A stretch of 64,000 nucleotides of DNA from an uncultured Eubacteriales bacterium (GTDB lineage Bacteria > Bacillota > Clostridia > Oscillospirales > Oscillospiraceae), in contig UROF01000001.1 of NCBI GenBank assembly GCA_900549475.1, positions 124,001 through 188,000 of the forward strand, in the 5' to 3' direction. The notes below the pieces were generated by a model that did no database searches, had not been told where the DNA came from, and saw nothing but the letters and a program-made list of their open reading frames with translations. Positions 1-8,330 of this stretch are shown here, one piece after another; within the stretch, counting starts at the first letter, position 1, and the number at the start of each line of letters is the position of its first letter. The position numbers and the translations under genes were made by a program.

Positions 1-1
1 C

Positions 2-259
2 TTACGCCGTATGGAAGAAAAGGACCTGATTCACTGTGAAATTGTGGGGAAGGGAAAGCGGTACTATCCAGCAGTGGAGCGTGAGGCAGCAGTGGTATCG
101 GAGACACGCAGCTTTCTGGACCGTGTGTACCGGGGCAGCGTGGGACTAATGATGAGTGCTATGGCCCAACGTCAGGAACTGACGGAGGAGGACCTTCGGC
201 AGTTGCGGGCCATCCTGGACCAGGCAGAGCAGGGGAAGGGAGGCGGTGAAGATGCTTGA
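2..259 (+). CDS. BlaI/MecI/CopY-family transcriptional repressor, C-terminal part
   Basis: The reading frame is open from the first base, so the 5' end with the winged helix lies outside the window. The visible 85 residues show the end of a winged-helix wing (RYYPAVER) followed by the family's dimerisation tail, with FLDRVYRGSVGLMMSAM and a charged ELTEEDLRQLRAILD helix. BlaI/MecI proteins repress their own operon and are inactivated by cleavage when the partner M56 protein is activated. It overlaps the next gene by 8 bp, the usual blaI-blaR1 layout, so the two are very probably one operon. Its own start and promoter cannot be seen. Confidence 0.85.
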   Translation, partial: LRRMEEKDLIHCEIVGKGKRYYPAVEREAAVVSETRSFLDRVYRGSVGLMMSAMAQRQELTEEDLRQLRAILDQAEQGKGGGEDA

Positions 260-2963
260 ATGGATCGTTAGCGCCAGTCTGCTGATCATTCTGGTGATCC
301 TGCTGCGTAAATTACCTATTGCCCCATGGCAGCGCTACGCCCTGTGGCTGGTTGTATTGGTGCGTCTGCTGATTCCGGTACAGCTGTTTTCCCTGCCTGT
401 CACCGCTTTACCCCTCCCGGATGTAGAGAGCGCCATGGAGGAGGTGGATCTCTACGCCATCCGTACCGGCAAGGTGGAAGGGATCCCCCAAGAGGATGTA
501 GACGGCATGCTGGAGAATTTCCAGCCCGGTGAGGTCTTTACCTACTCCTATACGGACCGGAATTTCTATCTCAACCCCACCATCAAATTCTCCGTTCAGT
601 ATAATACCGGCTGCGGTGTGATCGAGGAAGACGGCGTCTACACCTATGCCTTGTATGCTAATCTGCGTCAGGTATTGTCTGGGATTTACGTGATTGGTGC
701 GGCGACAGCGCTCTTGGCGCTCCTGTGCTCCAACCTCCATTTTTACCGGAAAATGAAACGAATCCGTCAGCCGCTGGCGGATGCAGAAAGCACGCTCCCG
801 GTCTATCTGGCGGAGGGCCTGCCGTCCCCCTGTCTCTTCGGACTGTTCCGTCCGGTTATCTATCTCACGCCGGAAGCGGCGGAGGACCAAACCGCTCTAA
901 GCCACATCTTGGCCCACGAGGAAACCCATTACCGCCACGGCGACCACATCTGGAGCCTGCTGCGATGCATAGCTTTGGCGATCCACTGGTGGAATCCCCT
1001 GGTATGGGCCGCGGTGGTCCTCAGTCGTCGGGACGGAGAGCTCTGCTGTGATGCGTCCACTCTGGAGCGGCTGGGAGACGGGGCACGCCGGGCCTACGGG
1101 GAGACACTGCTGGCCATGGTAAACGCCAAGCCGGGGCCCCGGGACCTTCTGACCTGCTCCACCACTATGACCAGCGGCAAGCGGGGACTCCAGGAGCGGA
1201 TCCGCTGGATCGCCCAACGGCCAAAAATCCTGGTCAGTGTATCCGTACTGGTGGTCCTGGCGGCGCTGGCAGCTGTCGGCTGCGCTTTTGGTCGACCGGC
1301 GGAGGCGCAGCAGCCCACCATGGAGACCACGCCGCAGACTATCACCGCCGATGTGACCCACGACGGAACACCGGATTCTCTGTCGGTCACTTATCAGGAG
1401 CCTGAGGATCTGTGGCTGCTGACTATAACTGATGGTGCAACCGAAGAGCAGATCTGGTCAGAGGAAGGGAGCACCAGCCATGCGGGGTGGAACGCCCTGT
1501 TTCTGTGTACCCCGGAAGGGGAGGAGTACCTGCTGCGTTACACCCCTACCATGTACCAGGGGCAGTGCCAGTACCGGTACGAATTGTTCTGGCTGGAAAA
1601 CGGTCAGCCGGTGACTGCGGAGGTCCAATTTTTTGATTTTGATATTTTTAATTCCGACCATTTTGATACCACGGCCATTCTTACATTTCTGGAAAAAGTA
1701 AACGACTACCTCTCACACAGCAGGCTGCTGATGAATACCGACGAAAACCTGATATCTACCTTCGCTCGGCTGGGACGGCTGGAAGATGATCTCTGGTGGC
1801 TGGTGGATTGGGAGGCGTATGCGCCGGAGGAATCTACCGAGGAGAACCTCTCCCGGTATGCCCAGTGGCTGCAAACAGCGCAACAGCTGGGCGAGCAGGT
1901 GAGCACGGCCTATGAGCGGCTTTCCGTACTGCCTTTCACCGCTATGGTAGAGGGGGAGGATGGCCAGCAGTGGACGTATACGATCCATCAGGGCAACGCC
2001 TACAACGTGAGCTTTGTGGGCAATTACCTGCCGGTGAGCTACACCTGGAGCCAGGCGGAGGAGGGAGACTGGAACAGCCAGCAGGGCTATCTGCTGACAC
2101 TGTCCCATCCTCAAAGCAGCGTATCCCTCTCTGTCCGGTCTGGCGGTAATGTGGTGCGGATAGAGGAAGACGGTACTTTCCGCTACCTGCGGGCCAGCGC
2201 CCCAGACAGTACTGAACCGGAGGAGGACTGGGGCAGCGACATCTACCGTCATTTCCTCATTATCCTTGATGACGCTATCGGCCAGGCCGTGTGGGACAAC
2301 GCCGTAGTGGACGGTTCCGTGACGGACCTAGAGACGGTAGCCGCTGCGCTGACGGAGCAGATTGCTCAGGGCTACCGGGAGCTTCCAGATTTTCTGGAGT
2401 GGAAGCCCAACGACGCAAAGATCCAGGAAAACGATCAGCGGGTATTTGACGCCTGGTACGGGGAGAACCCCAACTTCTGCTTCACCCTGGGCCTCTATGT
2501 AGGAATCACCGATCCCATGGCCCCCGAGGCTTTCCATTGGCAGGTGGGCTCCGGCCTGTCGGAGCAGCCCGCCTTTGATGACTTCTATGCCTGGGGGCAG
2601 GAGGTGCTGGTGGTTCTGGACCAGGAGGCAAACCTCTGGCGGATTCGTGACAGGGGGACTGGCGGCTATACGGCAGCTCTGCCATTTGGTCTGGCTGCTG
2701 CGTCGGTTTCTGACCTGGTGAGTGCCTGGACTCTCACTGAGGGATTTACCCACAACTACCTTCTTTTCTACTACCTGGGCGACAAATCTCTGACGGAGTT
2801 GGCAGATCTCAACGATGCCCTGGATCAACTGAGCAGGGAAGAAGCCGAGGAGTTCCTTCTGGGCTTCAAAGCCCACAAAGAGGAATATTACCACTACTAT
2901 GGACCAACCCTGGCGGACATTGCCACTGTGCTGGACAGCGAATACGCCGATCTTCTCTCCTGA
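252..2963 (+). CDS. M56 family (BlaR1/MecR1-like) sensor metallopeptidase with long non-PBP ectodomain
   Basis: Membrane zinc peptidase of 903 residues. The ATG at 252 is preferred because GGGAGG lies 8 bases upstream; a GTG at 246 is too close to it. Hydrophobic segments near residues 3-20, 27-45 and 140-165 precede the zinc motif HEETH at residues 222-226, then WNPLVW and a RDGELCCDAS stretch; a fourth hydrophobic segment (VSVSVLVVLAALAAVGC) lies near residue 330. In BlaR1 this domain cleaves the cognate BlaI repressor, encoded just upstream here. The roughly 550 residues after the last membrane segment do not show the STYK/SxN/KTG signature of the penicillin-binding sensor of classical BlaR1, so the stimulus is probably not a beta-lactam. 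A strong terminator follows. Confidence 0.85.
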   Translation: MLEWIVSASLLIILVILLRKLPIAPWQRYALWLVVLVRLLIPVQLFSLPVTALPLPDVESAMEEVDLYAIRTGKVEGIPQEDVDGMLENFQPGEVFTYSYTDRNFYLNPTIKFSVQYNTGCGVIEEDGVYTYALYANLRQVLSGIYVIGAATALLALLCSNLHFYRKMKRIRQPLADAESTLPVYLAEGLPSPCLFGLFRPVIYLTPEAAEDQTALSHILAHEETHYRHGDHIWSLLRCIALAIHWWNPLVWAAVVLSRRDGELCCDASTLERLGDGARRAYGETLLAMVNAKPGPRDLLTCSTTMTSGKRGLQERIRWIAQRPKILVSVSVLVVLAALAAVGCAFGRPAEAQQPTMETTPQTITADVTHDGTPDSLSVTYQEPEDLWLLTITDGATEEQIWSEEGSTSHAGWNALFLCTPEGEEYLLRYTPTMYQGQCQYRYELFWLENGQPVTAEVQFFDFDIFNSDHFDTTAILTFLEKVNDYLSHSRLLMNTDENLISTFARLGRLEDDLWWLVDWEAYAPEESTEENLSRYAQWLQTAQQLGEQVSTAYERLSVLPFTAMVEGEDGQQWTYTIHQGNAYNVSFVGNYLPVSYTWSQAEEGDWNSQQGYLLTLSHPQSSVSLSVRSGGNVVRIEEDGTFRYLRASAPDSTEPEEDWGSDIYRHFLIILDDAIGQAVWDNAVVDGSVTDLETVAAALTEQIAQGYRELPDFLEWKPNDAKIQENDQRVFDAWYGENPNFCFTLGLYVGITDPMAPEAFHWQVGSGLSEQPAFDDFYAWGQEVLVVLDQEANLWRIRDRGTGGYTAALPFGLAAASVSDLVSAWTLTEGFTHNYLLFYYLGDKSLTELADLNDALDQLSREEAEEFLLGFKAHKEEYYHYYGPTLADIATVLDSEYADLLS

Positions 2964-2976
2964 AAACAGCGCAAAA

Positions 2977-3006
2977 ATCCCCGGACCGCTGCCGCAGTCC
3001 GGGGAT
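2977..3006 (+). terminator. Rho-independent terminator after the M56 gene
   Basis: Perfect 10-bp inverted repeat ATCCCCGGAC / GTCCGGGGAT with a 10-base loop, followed by CTCTTTTTC on the + strand and placed 14 bases after the stop codon. Confidence 0.85.
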
Positions 3007-3023
3007 CTCTTTTTCATATGATA

Positions 3024-3083
3024 GGCAAAACAACGTTTTGCCCAAAAGTTCTTTTTGATTCTTTTTCTTTCAAGAAAAAGAAT
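3024..3083. repeat. Two adjacent perfect hairpins between convergent genes
   Basis: GGCAAAAC-AAC-GTTTTGCC (3024-3042) is followed by a 12-bp perfect hairpin ATTCTTTTTCTT/AAGAAAAAGAAT (3058-3083) with a 2-base loop. The second one starts 32 bases past the phosphofructokinase stop on the minus strand and may end that transcript, although no long U-run follows it. The low-complexity sequence suggests a dispersed intergenic element (inference). Confidence 0.55.
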
Positions 3084-3114
3084 GGATATGATTACATTGC
3101 CGTCAGCGGCTTTC

Positions 3115-4353
3115 TTACTTGGCCAGGACCTTCTTGAGCTTGGCAAAGCGGGGCAGACCGTCTACCTTCTTCATCTTGGTCTCACCCTGGATCAGAGGCA
3201 GAGCATAGTCGATGAAGGGCTTCTCAATGCCGTTACCCTCGGCGTTGATCCACTCGCGGGGGAACTTCTTCTCGGTGTTAGCCACATCGGTGAGGTTGAA
3301 GAGCTTGGTACGGCAGACGTACTTGCCGTTCTCGTAGCTACGCTCAAAGCCCACCATCTTGTCGGTGAGACCAGCCACAGCGTTCTCGACAGCAGCCTTA
3401 CCGGACATGAAGGACTCATCAATATCGGTCTGAGAGGCCAGGTGAGCGCCGCAGCGCTGGAGGAGGCTCAGCTCGATGCCGCGGACCTTGACATTCAGTT
3501 TCTCCTTGACGGCGTTAGCCAGCAGGGCAGCCAGACCACCCAGCTGAGCATGACCAAAGCCATCGGTAGCAGAGGTCTTAGCCTCGGAGACGAAAGAACC
3601 ATCAGCGTAGTGGATGCCCTCGGAGACAGCCACCATGCAGTTACCCTTCTCCTCATAGACGCGCTTGACATCAGCCATGAACTTCTCCATGTCGAAGTCA
3701 GTCTCAGGCATATAGATGAGGTCGGGGCCAGCGCCGTAGGCGGTAGCAAGACCGGCAGCAGCAGTCAGCCAGCCGGCGTGACGGCCCATGATCTCGATGA
3801 CGCACACCATACCGGTATCATAGACCCGGGCGTCATGATAGACCTCCATGCAGGAAGTGGCGATATACTTGGCAGCAGAGGCGTAACCGGGGCAGTGGTC
3901 AGTACCAAAGAGGTCATTGTCGATGGTTTTGGGCACGCCCATCACACGGCACTCATAGCCAACCTTCTGCATATACTTGCTGATCTTGTTGCAGGTGTCC
4001 ATGGAGTCGTTACCGCCATTGTAGAAGAAGTAACGGACATCATACTTCTTGAAGATCTCCAGGATACGCTTGTAGTCAGTGTCATCCACATCGGGATCAG
4101 CCATCTTATAGCGGCAGGAACCCAGGGCAGAGGAGGGGGTGTACAGCAGCAGCTCCAGCTCCTCAGCATCCTCCTGAGACATATCGAAAAGGCGGTCACC
4201 CAGCACACCCTTGATGCCGTGCTCTGCGCCATAGACCTTGGTGATTACATCGCTGTCAAGAGCAGTGCGGATCACACCATAGGCACTGGCGTTGATGACG
4301 GAAGTGGGGCCACCGGACTGGCCGATAATGCAGGCGCCTTTGAGAACATTCAT
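3115..4353 (-). CDS. pfp: Diphosphate-dependent fructose-6-phosphate 1-phosphotransferase (PPi-PFK)
   Basis: Cytosolic glycolytic enzyme of 412 residues that interconverts fructose 6-phosphate and fructose 1,6-bisphosphate using pyrophosphate. The N-terminal GQSGGPTSVINAS loop is typical of the fold. GGND at residues 113-116 has Asp where ATP-type enzymes have Gly, and PKTIDND at 141-147 has Lys at the second discriminating position; both mark the PPi-dependent class. MGRHAGW and a PETDFDM segment follow. GGAGG lies upstream of the ATG. It is divergent from the aldolase gene, so two consecutive glycolytic steps share one intergenic region. Upper glycolysis run on PPi saves ATP and is common in anaerobic Clostridia. 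Confidence 0.93.
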   Translation of the reverse strand: MNVLKGACIIGQSGGPTSVINASAYGVIRTALDSDVITKVYGAEHGIKGVLGDRLFDMSQEDAEELELLLYTPSSALGSCRYKMADPDVDDTDYKRILEIFKKYDVRYFFYNGGNDSMDTCNKISKYMQKVGYECRVMGVPKTIDNDLFGTDHCPGYASAAKYIATSCMEVYHDARVYDTGMVCVIEIMGRHAGWLTAAAGLATAYGAGPDLIYMPETDFDMEKFMADVKRVYEEKGNCMVAVSEGIHYADGSFVSEAKTSATDGFGHAQLGGLAALLANAVKEKLNVKVRGIELSLLQRCGAHLASQTDIDESFMSGKAAVENAVAGLTDKMVGFERSYENGKYVCRTKLFNLTDVANTEKKFPREWINAEGNGIEKPFIDYALPLIQGETKMKKVDGLPRFAKLKKVLAK

Positions 4354-4385
4354 GGAAAGATACCTCCATAATTTGATTTGTCATT

Positions 4386-4414
4386 ATCTTATCATTTTGC
4401 CATGTCCTTGTAAA
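4386..4414 (-). promoter_or_regulatory. Sigma-A type promoter for PPi-PFK
   Basis: On the minus strand TTTACA and TAAGAT are separated by 17 bases, about 35 bases upstream of the start codon. Confidence 0.6.
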
Positions 4415-4501
4415 CAGCACTTTTGCACGGAAGTTACTCATATCTGTCGGATTATGGTGTATATTGTAACAAATTGCTTAATTTATCCGGCAGAACCTCC
4501 T

Positions 4502-4561
4502 GCTATCTGTACTAGTTTTCCAGCAGATAGCCGTTGCAATCCGGGGAAATCGTGGTAAAAT
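4502..4561 (+). promoter_or_regulatory. Promoter for aldolase with upstream inverted repeat
   Basis: TTGCAA (4534-4539) and TAAAAT (4556-4561) are 16 bases apart, 35 bases before the fba start. Immediately upstream an 8-bp inverted repeat GCTATCTG (4502-4509) / CAGATAGC (4524-4531) could bind a regulator; its identity is unknown. Confidence 0.5.
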
Positions 4562-4595
4562 ATAAGTACACTTTCAGATATAGGAGGACTTTTAT

Positions 4596-5564
4596 ATGCC
4601 CCTTGTAACTACAAAGGAAATGTTCAAGAAGGCCTATGACGGCGGCTATGCCATCGGTGCTTTCAACGTCAACAACATGGAGATCGTCCAGGGTATCACC
4701 GAGGCTGCCCGCGAGGTCAACGCTCCTCTGATTCTCCAGGTATCCAAGGGCGCCCGCGCCTATGCCAACCACACCTATCTGGTGAAGCTGGTAGAGGCTG
4801 CTGTCATCGAGTGCCCCAATATTCCTATCGCTCTGCATCTGGACCACGGCCCCGACTTCGAGACCTGCAAGTCCTGCATTGACGGCGGCTTTACCTCCGT
4901 CATGATCGATGCTTCCTCCAAGCCCTTCGAGGAGAACATTGAGATCACCAAGAAGGTCGTTGAGTACGCCCACGATCACGGCGTTGTGGTCGAGGCTGAG
5001 CTGGGTACCCTGGCCGGCATCGAGGATGACGTGAAGGTGGCTTCTCATGCCGCTTCTTATACCCGTCCCGAAGAGGTGGAGGAGTTTGTCTCCAAGACCG
5101 GTTGTGACTCCCTGGCCATTGCTATCGGCACCAGCCACGGCGCTTACAAGTTCACTGCTGAGCAGTGCACCCGCAATGAGAAGGGCATCCTGGTTCCCCC
5201 GCCCCTGCGCTTCGACGTGCTGGAAGAGGTCTCCAAGCGTCTGCCCGGTTTCCCCATCGTGCTCCACGGCTCTTCTTCCGTGCCTCAGGAGTTCGTGAAG
5301 ATGATCAACGACAACGGCGGCAAGATGCCTGATGCTGTGGGTATCCCCGAGGAGCAGCTGCGTAAGGCCGCTTCCATGTCCGTCTGCAAGATCAACATCG
5401 ACTCCGATCTGCGTCTGGCCATGACCGGTACCATTCGTCAGTTCTTCAACGAGCATCCTGACAAGTTCGATCCCCGTGAGTACCTCAAGCCCGCCCGCGC
5501 CAACATCAAGGAGCTGGTCAAGCACAAGCTCATCAACGTGCTGGGCTGCGACGGCAAAGCGTAA
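4596..5564 (+). CDS. fba: Class II fructose-bisphosphate aldolase
   Basis: Zinc-dependent cytosolic enzyme of 322 residues that cleaves fructose 1,6-bisphosphate to dihydroxyacetone phosphate and glyceraldehyde 3-phosphate. HLDHG at residues 81-85 carries the catalytic Asp and a zinc-binding His; VEAELGTLAG and the later HGSSSVP segment contribute further metal and phosphate contacts. TAGGAGG precedes the ATG. It is monocistronic, closed by a strong terminator, and divergent from PPi-PFK. Its codon use is strongly biased (many GGC, CTG, AAG), as expected for a highly expressed glycolytic gene. Confidence 0.95.
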   Translation: MPLVTTKEMFKKAYDGGYAIGAFNVNNMEIVQGITEAAREVNAPLILQVSKGARAYANHTYLVKLVEAAVIECPNIPIALHLDHGPDFETCKSCIDGGFTSVMIDASSKPFEENIEITKKVVEYAHDHGVVVEAELGTLAGIEDDVKVASHAASYTRPEEVEEFVSKTGCDSLAIAIGTSHGAYKFTAEQCTRNEKGILVPPPLRFDVLEEVSKRLPGFPIVLHGSSSVPQEFVKMINDNGGKMPDAVGIPEEQLRKAASMSVCKINIDSDLRLAMTGTIRQFFNEHPDKFDPREYLKPARANIKELVKHKLINVLGCDGKA

Positions 5565-5591
5565 TATACGCGTTCACATTGATCTCCTTTT

Positions 5592-5626
5592 AAAAGGGGC
5601 TGCCTGCAATGCAGGCAGCCCCTTTT
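5592..5626 (+). terminator. Terminator after fba
   Basis: Perfect 17-bp arms AAAAGGGGCTGCCTGCA / TGCAGGCAGCCCCTTTT followed by TTATT, starting 28 bases after the fba stop. Confidence 0.9.
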
Positions 5627-5668
5627 TTATTCGCACTTCACAGACCATAAAAATTTCTCAAAACGCTC

Positions 5669-5720
5669 TTGACAAACGGCTCTCGCTGCATATAATATGA
5701 AAGCATGAACAAGTGCTCAT
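5669..5720 (+). promoter_or_regulatory. Promoter and candidate CadC/ArsR operator
   Basis: TTGACA (5669-5674) and TATAAT (5691-5696) are 16 bases apart. Just downstream, ATGAAC-AAGT-GCTCAT (5705-5720) is a one-mismatch inverted repeat, placed where an ArsR/SmtB-type repressor would block transcription. The repressor assignment is inference. Confidence 0.65.
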
Positions 5721-5786
5721 ATATTCATCAGACATATATGCAGTCGCCAATCAACTCATGATGTCATCTATCGAAGGAGGGATCAT

Positions 5787-6170
5787 ATGCCAGATAACCG
5801 TGAGAGAGAAAATCTGGAGATATGCGAAGTTCCTGTTATTCATGAAGATGTCCTTGCAAGAGTCAAAGAAAAAATGCCGGATGAGGACCCGGTATATGAA
5901 GTTTCAGAGTTGTTCAGGGTGTTTGGCGACTCCACCAGAGCCAGGATCATCTGCGCCCTCAACATTGAGGAGATGTGCGTCTGTGATTTGTCTGCGCTGC
6001 TGAATATGACCCAAAGCGCCATCAGTCACCAGCTGCGTCTTTTAAAGGTGTCCCGGATCGTAAAGAGCCGCAAGCAGGGGAGAGTCGTCTACTATTCTCT
6101 GGATGACGCCCACATAGGAGAAATTTTTGCCATGGCATTTGACCATGTAATGGAAGAACGGGAGGGGTAA
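5787..6170 (+). CDS. ArsR/SmtB family metal-responsive repressor, CadC-like
   Basis: DNA-binding metal sensor of 127 residues. An N-terminal extension with a Cys (EICEVPVIHED) precedes the winged helix. The helix carries the metal-binding motif MCVCDLS and the recognition segment TQSAISHQLRLLK, followed by the wing (RKQGRVVYYSLDD). CadC proteins bind Cd, Pb or Zn through the N-terminal Cys and the CxC pair and then leave the operator. AAGGAGG lies 8 bases before the ATG. The metal-pumping ATPase gene begins 5 bases after the stop, so the pair forms one metal-inducible operon. Confidence 0.9.
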   Translation: MPDNRERENLEICEVPVIHEDVLARVKEKMPDEDPVYEVSELFRVFGDSTRARIICALNIEEMCVCDLSALLNMTQSAISHQLRLLKVSRIVKSRKQGRVVYYSLDDAHIGEIFAMAFDHVMEEREG

Positions 6171-6175
6171 AAACT

Positions 6176-8206
6176 ATGGACAGCAAAAACAATGAGGCAA
6201 TGGCCGCACACAGCCATGTGTGCGAGGGGAACGGCTGCGCATGCTGCCATGACCACACGCACGAGCATCACCATGAACACCACCACGATCACAATGAACA
6301 CGACTGCTGTCACGAGCACGACCACGGACATCACGGATGTTCCTGCTGCGGCCATGACCATGAGCACGAGCCATCCCAGAAGGAGCTCATCATCCTTGCC
6401 GTCGGAGCGGTCCTTCTGGTGGTGGGAAAATTCTTTTTCAGCGGTACACCTTCCTTTGTGATCCTCTTGGCTGCTTTCCTTTTAGTCGCCTTTGACGTAT
6501 TGGTGGAAGCGGTCAACAACATCCGCAAAGGCGATATCTTTGGCGAAAGCTTTCTTATGACCATAGCCGGTATCGGCGCTGTATGTATCGGAGAGATCCC
6601 GGAAGGTATCCTGGTGTTCCTGCTCTACCGGCTGGGAGAATATCTGCAGAGCAAGGCTGTGGCATCTTCCCGCAAGTCTATTTCCGCCCTGTTGGATGTG
6701 CGTCCTGACAAAGCCAACTTGGTAGAAAACGGACAGATCAGGGAAGTGGATGCCCGCAGTGTAGCGGTAGGGTCCACCATTCTGGTCCGTCCGGGAGAAA
6801 AGATCCCTCTGGACGGCACCATCCAGGAAGGCGTTTCACAGCTTGATACATCCGCTCTCACCGGCGAATCCATGCCCAGGGAAGTCTCGGTGGGGAACGC
6901 CGTCATGGCCGGCTGCATCAACCTCAGCGGAGCGCTGGAGCTGCGGGTGGAGAAGTCCTTCGGTGAATCTACCGCCAGCAAGATCCTGGAAATGGTGGAG
7001 CACGCCTCAGAAAAGAAGGCCGCCAGCGAAAAGTTTATTACCCGTTTTGCCCGGGTGTATACCCCCATCGTGGTTATCGCCGCAGCCTTGTTGGCGGTGA
7101 TCCCGCCTTTGTTCAGCTTGATGACTTGGGAAAACGCCATCTACAGCGCACTGTGTTTCCTGGCTATTTCCTGCCCCTGCTCGCTGGTGATCTCTGTTCC
7201 TCTCAGCTTTTTCGCCGGTATCGGGCGTGCATCCCGGGAAGGCATACTGGTCAAAGGCGGCAACTATATGGATACCCTGGCCCGGGCGGAGATCGTAGCC
7301 TTTGACAAAACTGGTACCCTTACAGAAGGTCATTTCACCGTGTCGCAGTGTGTTACCGCGCCCGATGTCTCTCAGGAGGCCCTGTTGGAGCTGGCAGCGT
7401 TGGCTGAATCCCGCTCTACCCATCCGCTGGCACAGTCCATTATTGCCGCCCATGGGGGGCAGCCTGCTTCATCGGCTATCGAGGATTATCAGGAGAAGCC
7501 CGGTCACGGTGTATCTGTTCTATCCGAAGGTCGCCGAATTCTGGCCGGCAAGGCAGACTTCCTGGCGGAGGCCGGTATTCAGGTCCCCCATCTGGACATC
7601 GGCGCAGCCACCGCTGTCTATGTAGCTGCTGACGGCATCTATCAGGGTGCTGTGCTGCTGCGGGATGCTCCCAAATCAGATGCCAAAAAGGCTATTCATG
7701 ATCTGAAGGCTATGGGCATCCGGGAGACAGCGATGCTCTCCGGCGACAGTCTCCAGGCTGCTCAGGAGATCGGTCGTGAGCTGGGAATCGATACCGCTGT
7801 GGGACAGCTGCTCCCCGGCGACAAGCTGCATGAACTGGAGCGGCTGAAAGGCCATCTCAGTCAAAAAGGCAAGTTGGTCTACGCTGGAGACGGCATTAAT
7901 GATACCCCCGTTCTGGCAGCCGCAGATATTGGCGTAGCGATGGGCGGCCTGGGCGCAGACGCCGCCATCGAGACAGCAGATGTGATCATCATGGGTGACG
8001 AACCCAGCAAGATCCCTGCCGGTATCCGTATAGCCCGTCGGACCCGCCGTATTGCCACAGAAAACATCGTTTTCTCCATCTGCTTCAAGGCAGCTATCAT
8101 GCTGTTGTCGGTACTGGGCCTGGTAGAACTCTGGGCCGCAGTATTTGCTGATGTAGGCGTATGTATGATCTGTGTGCTCAATACCCTTCGCGTCACATTG
8201 AAGTGA
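6176..8206 (+). CDS. cadA: Heavy-metal P1B-type ATPase (Zn/Cd/Pb exporter, CadA/ZntA-like)
   Basis: Membrane ATPase of 676 residues that exports divalent soft metals. Transmembrane Cys-Pro-Cys is at C333-P-C335 (SCPCSLV), the phosphorylated Asp is D377 in DKTGTLTEG, and STHPL and GDGIND mark the nucleotide domain. TGES in the actuator domain is also present. CPC with a CadC-type partner points to Zn/Cd/Pb rather than copper. The first 65 residues are an unusual His/Cys-rich tail with repeated HEHHH, HDH and CC pairs, in place of a recognisable GMTCxxC HMA domain. GGGAGGGG lies upstream of the ATG. A strong terminator closes the operon. Confidence 0.93.
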   Translation: MDSKNNEAMAAHSHVCEGNGCACCHDHTHEHHHEHHHDHNEHDCCHEHDHGHHGCSCCGHDHEHEPSQKELIILAVGAVLLVVGKFFFSGTPSFVILLAAFLLVAFDVLVEAVNNIRKGDIFGESFLMTIAGIGAVCIGEIPEGILVFLLYRLGEYLQSKAVASSRKSISALLDVRPDKANLVENGQIREVDARSVAVGSTILVRPGEKIPLDGTIQEGVSQLDTSALTGESMPREVSVGNAVMAGCINLSGALELRVEKSFGESTASKILEMVEHASEKKAASEKFITRFARVYTPIVVIAAALLAVIPPLFSLMTWENAIYSALCFLAISCPCSLVISVPLSFFAGIGRASREGILVKGGNYMDTLARAEIVAFDKTGTLTEGHFTVSQCVTAPDVSQEALLELAALAESRSTHPLAQSIIAAHGGQPASSAIEDYQEKPGHGVSVLSEGRRILAGKADFLAEAGIQVPHLDIGAATAVYVAADGIYQGAVLLRDAPKSDAKKAIHDLKAMGIRETAMLSGDSLQAAQEIGRELGIDTAVGQLLPGDKLHELERLKGHLSQKGKLVYAGDGINDTPVLAAADIGVAMGGLGADAAIETADVIIMGDEPSKIPAGIRIARRTRRIATENIVFSICFKAAIMLLSVLGLVELWAAVFADVGVCMICVLNTLRVTLK

Positions 8207-8234
8207 AGGCATATACAATAGATGTTTAAGCGAC

Positions 8235-8276
8235 AAACCCGTATCCGTATTCAGTTCCGAATACGGATACGGGTTT
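8235..8276 (+). terminator. Terminator after the metal ATPase
   Basis: 18-bp perfect arms AAACCCGTATCCGTATTC / GAATACGGATACGGGTTT with a 6-base loop, followed by more T residues. Confidence 0.92.
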
Positions 8277-8330
8277 TTTATTTGGCATCATAAAAAGGGG
8301 AGAGGGGAGGGGCAGATCATTTCTTTTGCG

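Noticed and set aside
3055..4371. A 438-codon open frame opposite PPi-phosphofructokinase.
   Set aside because: The minus strand has all PFK motifs; the + frame has none.
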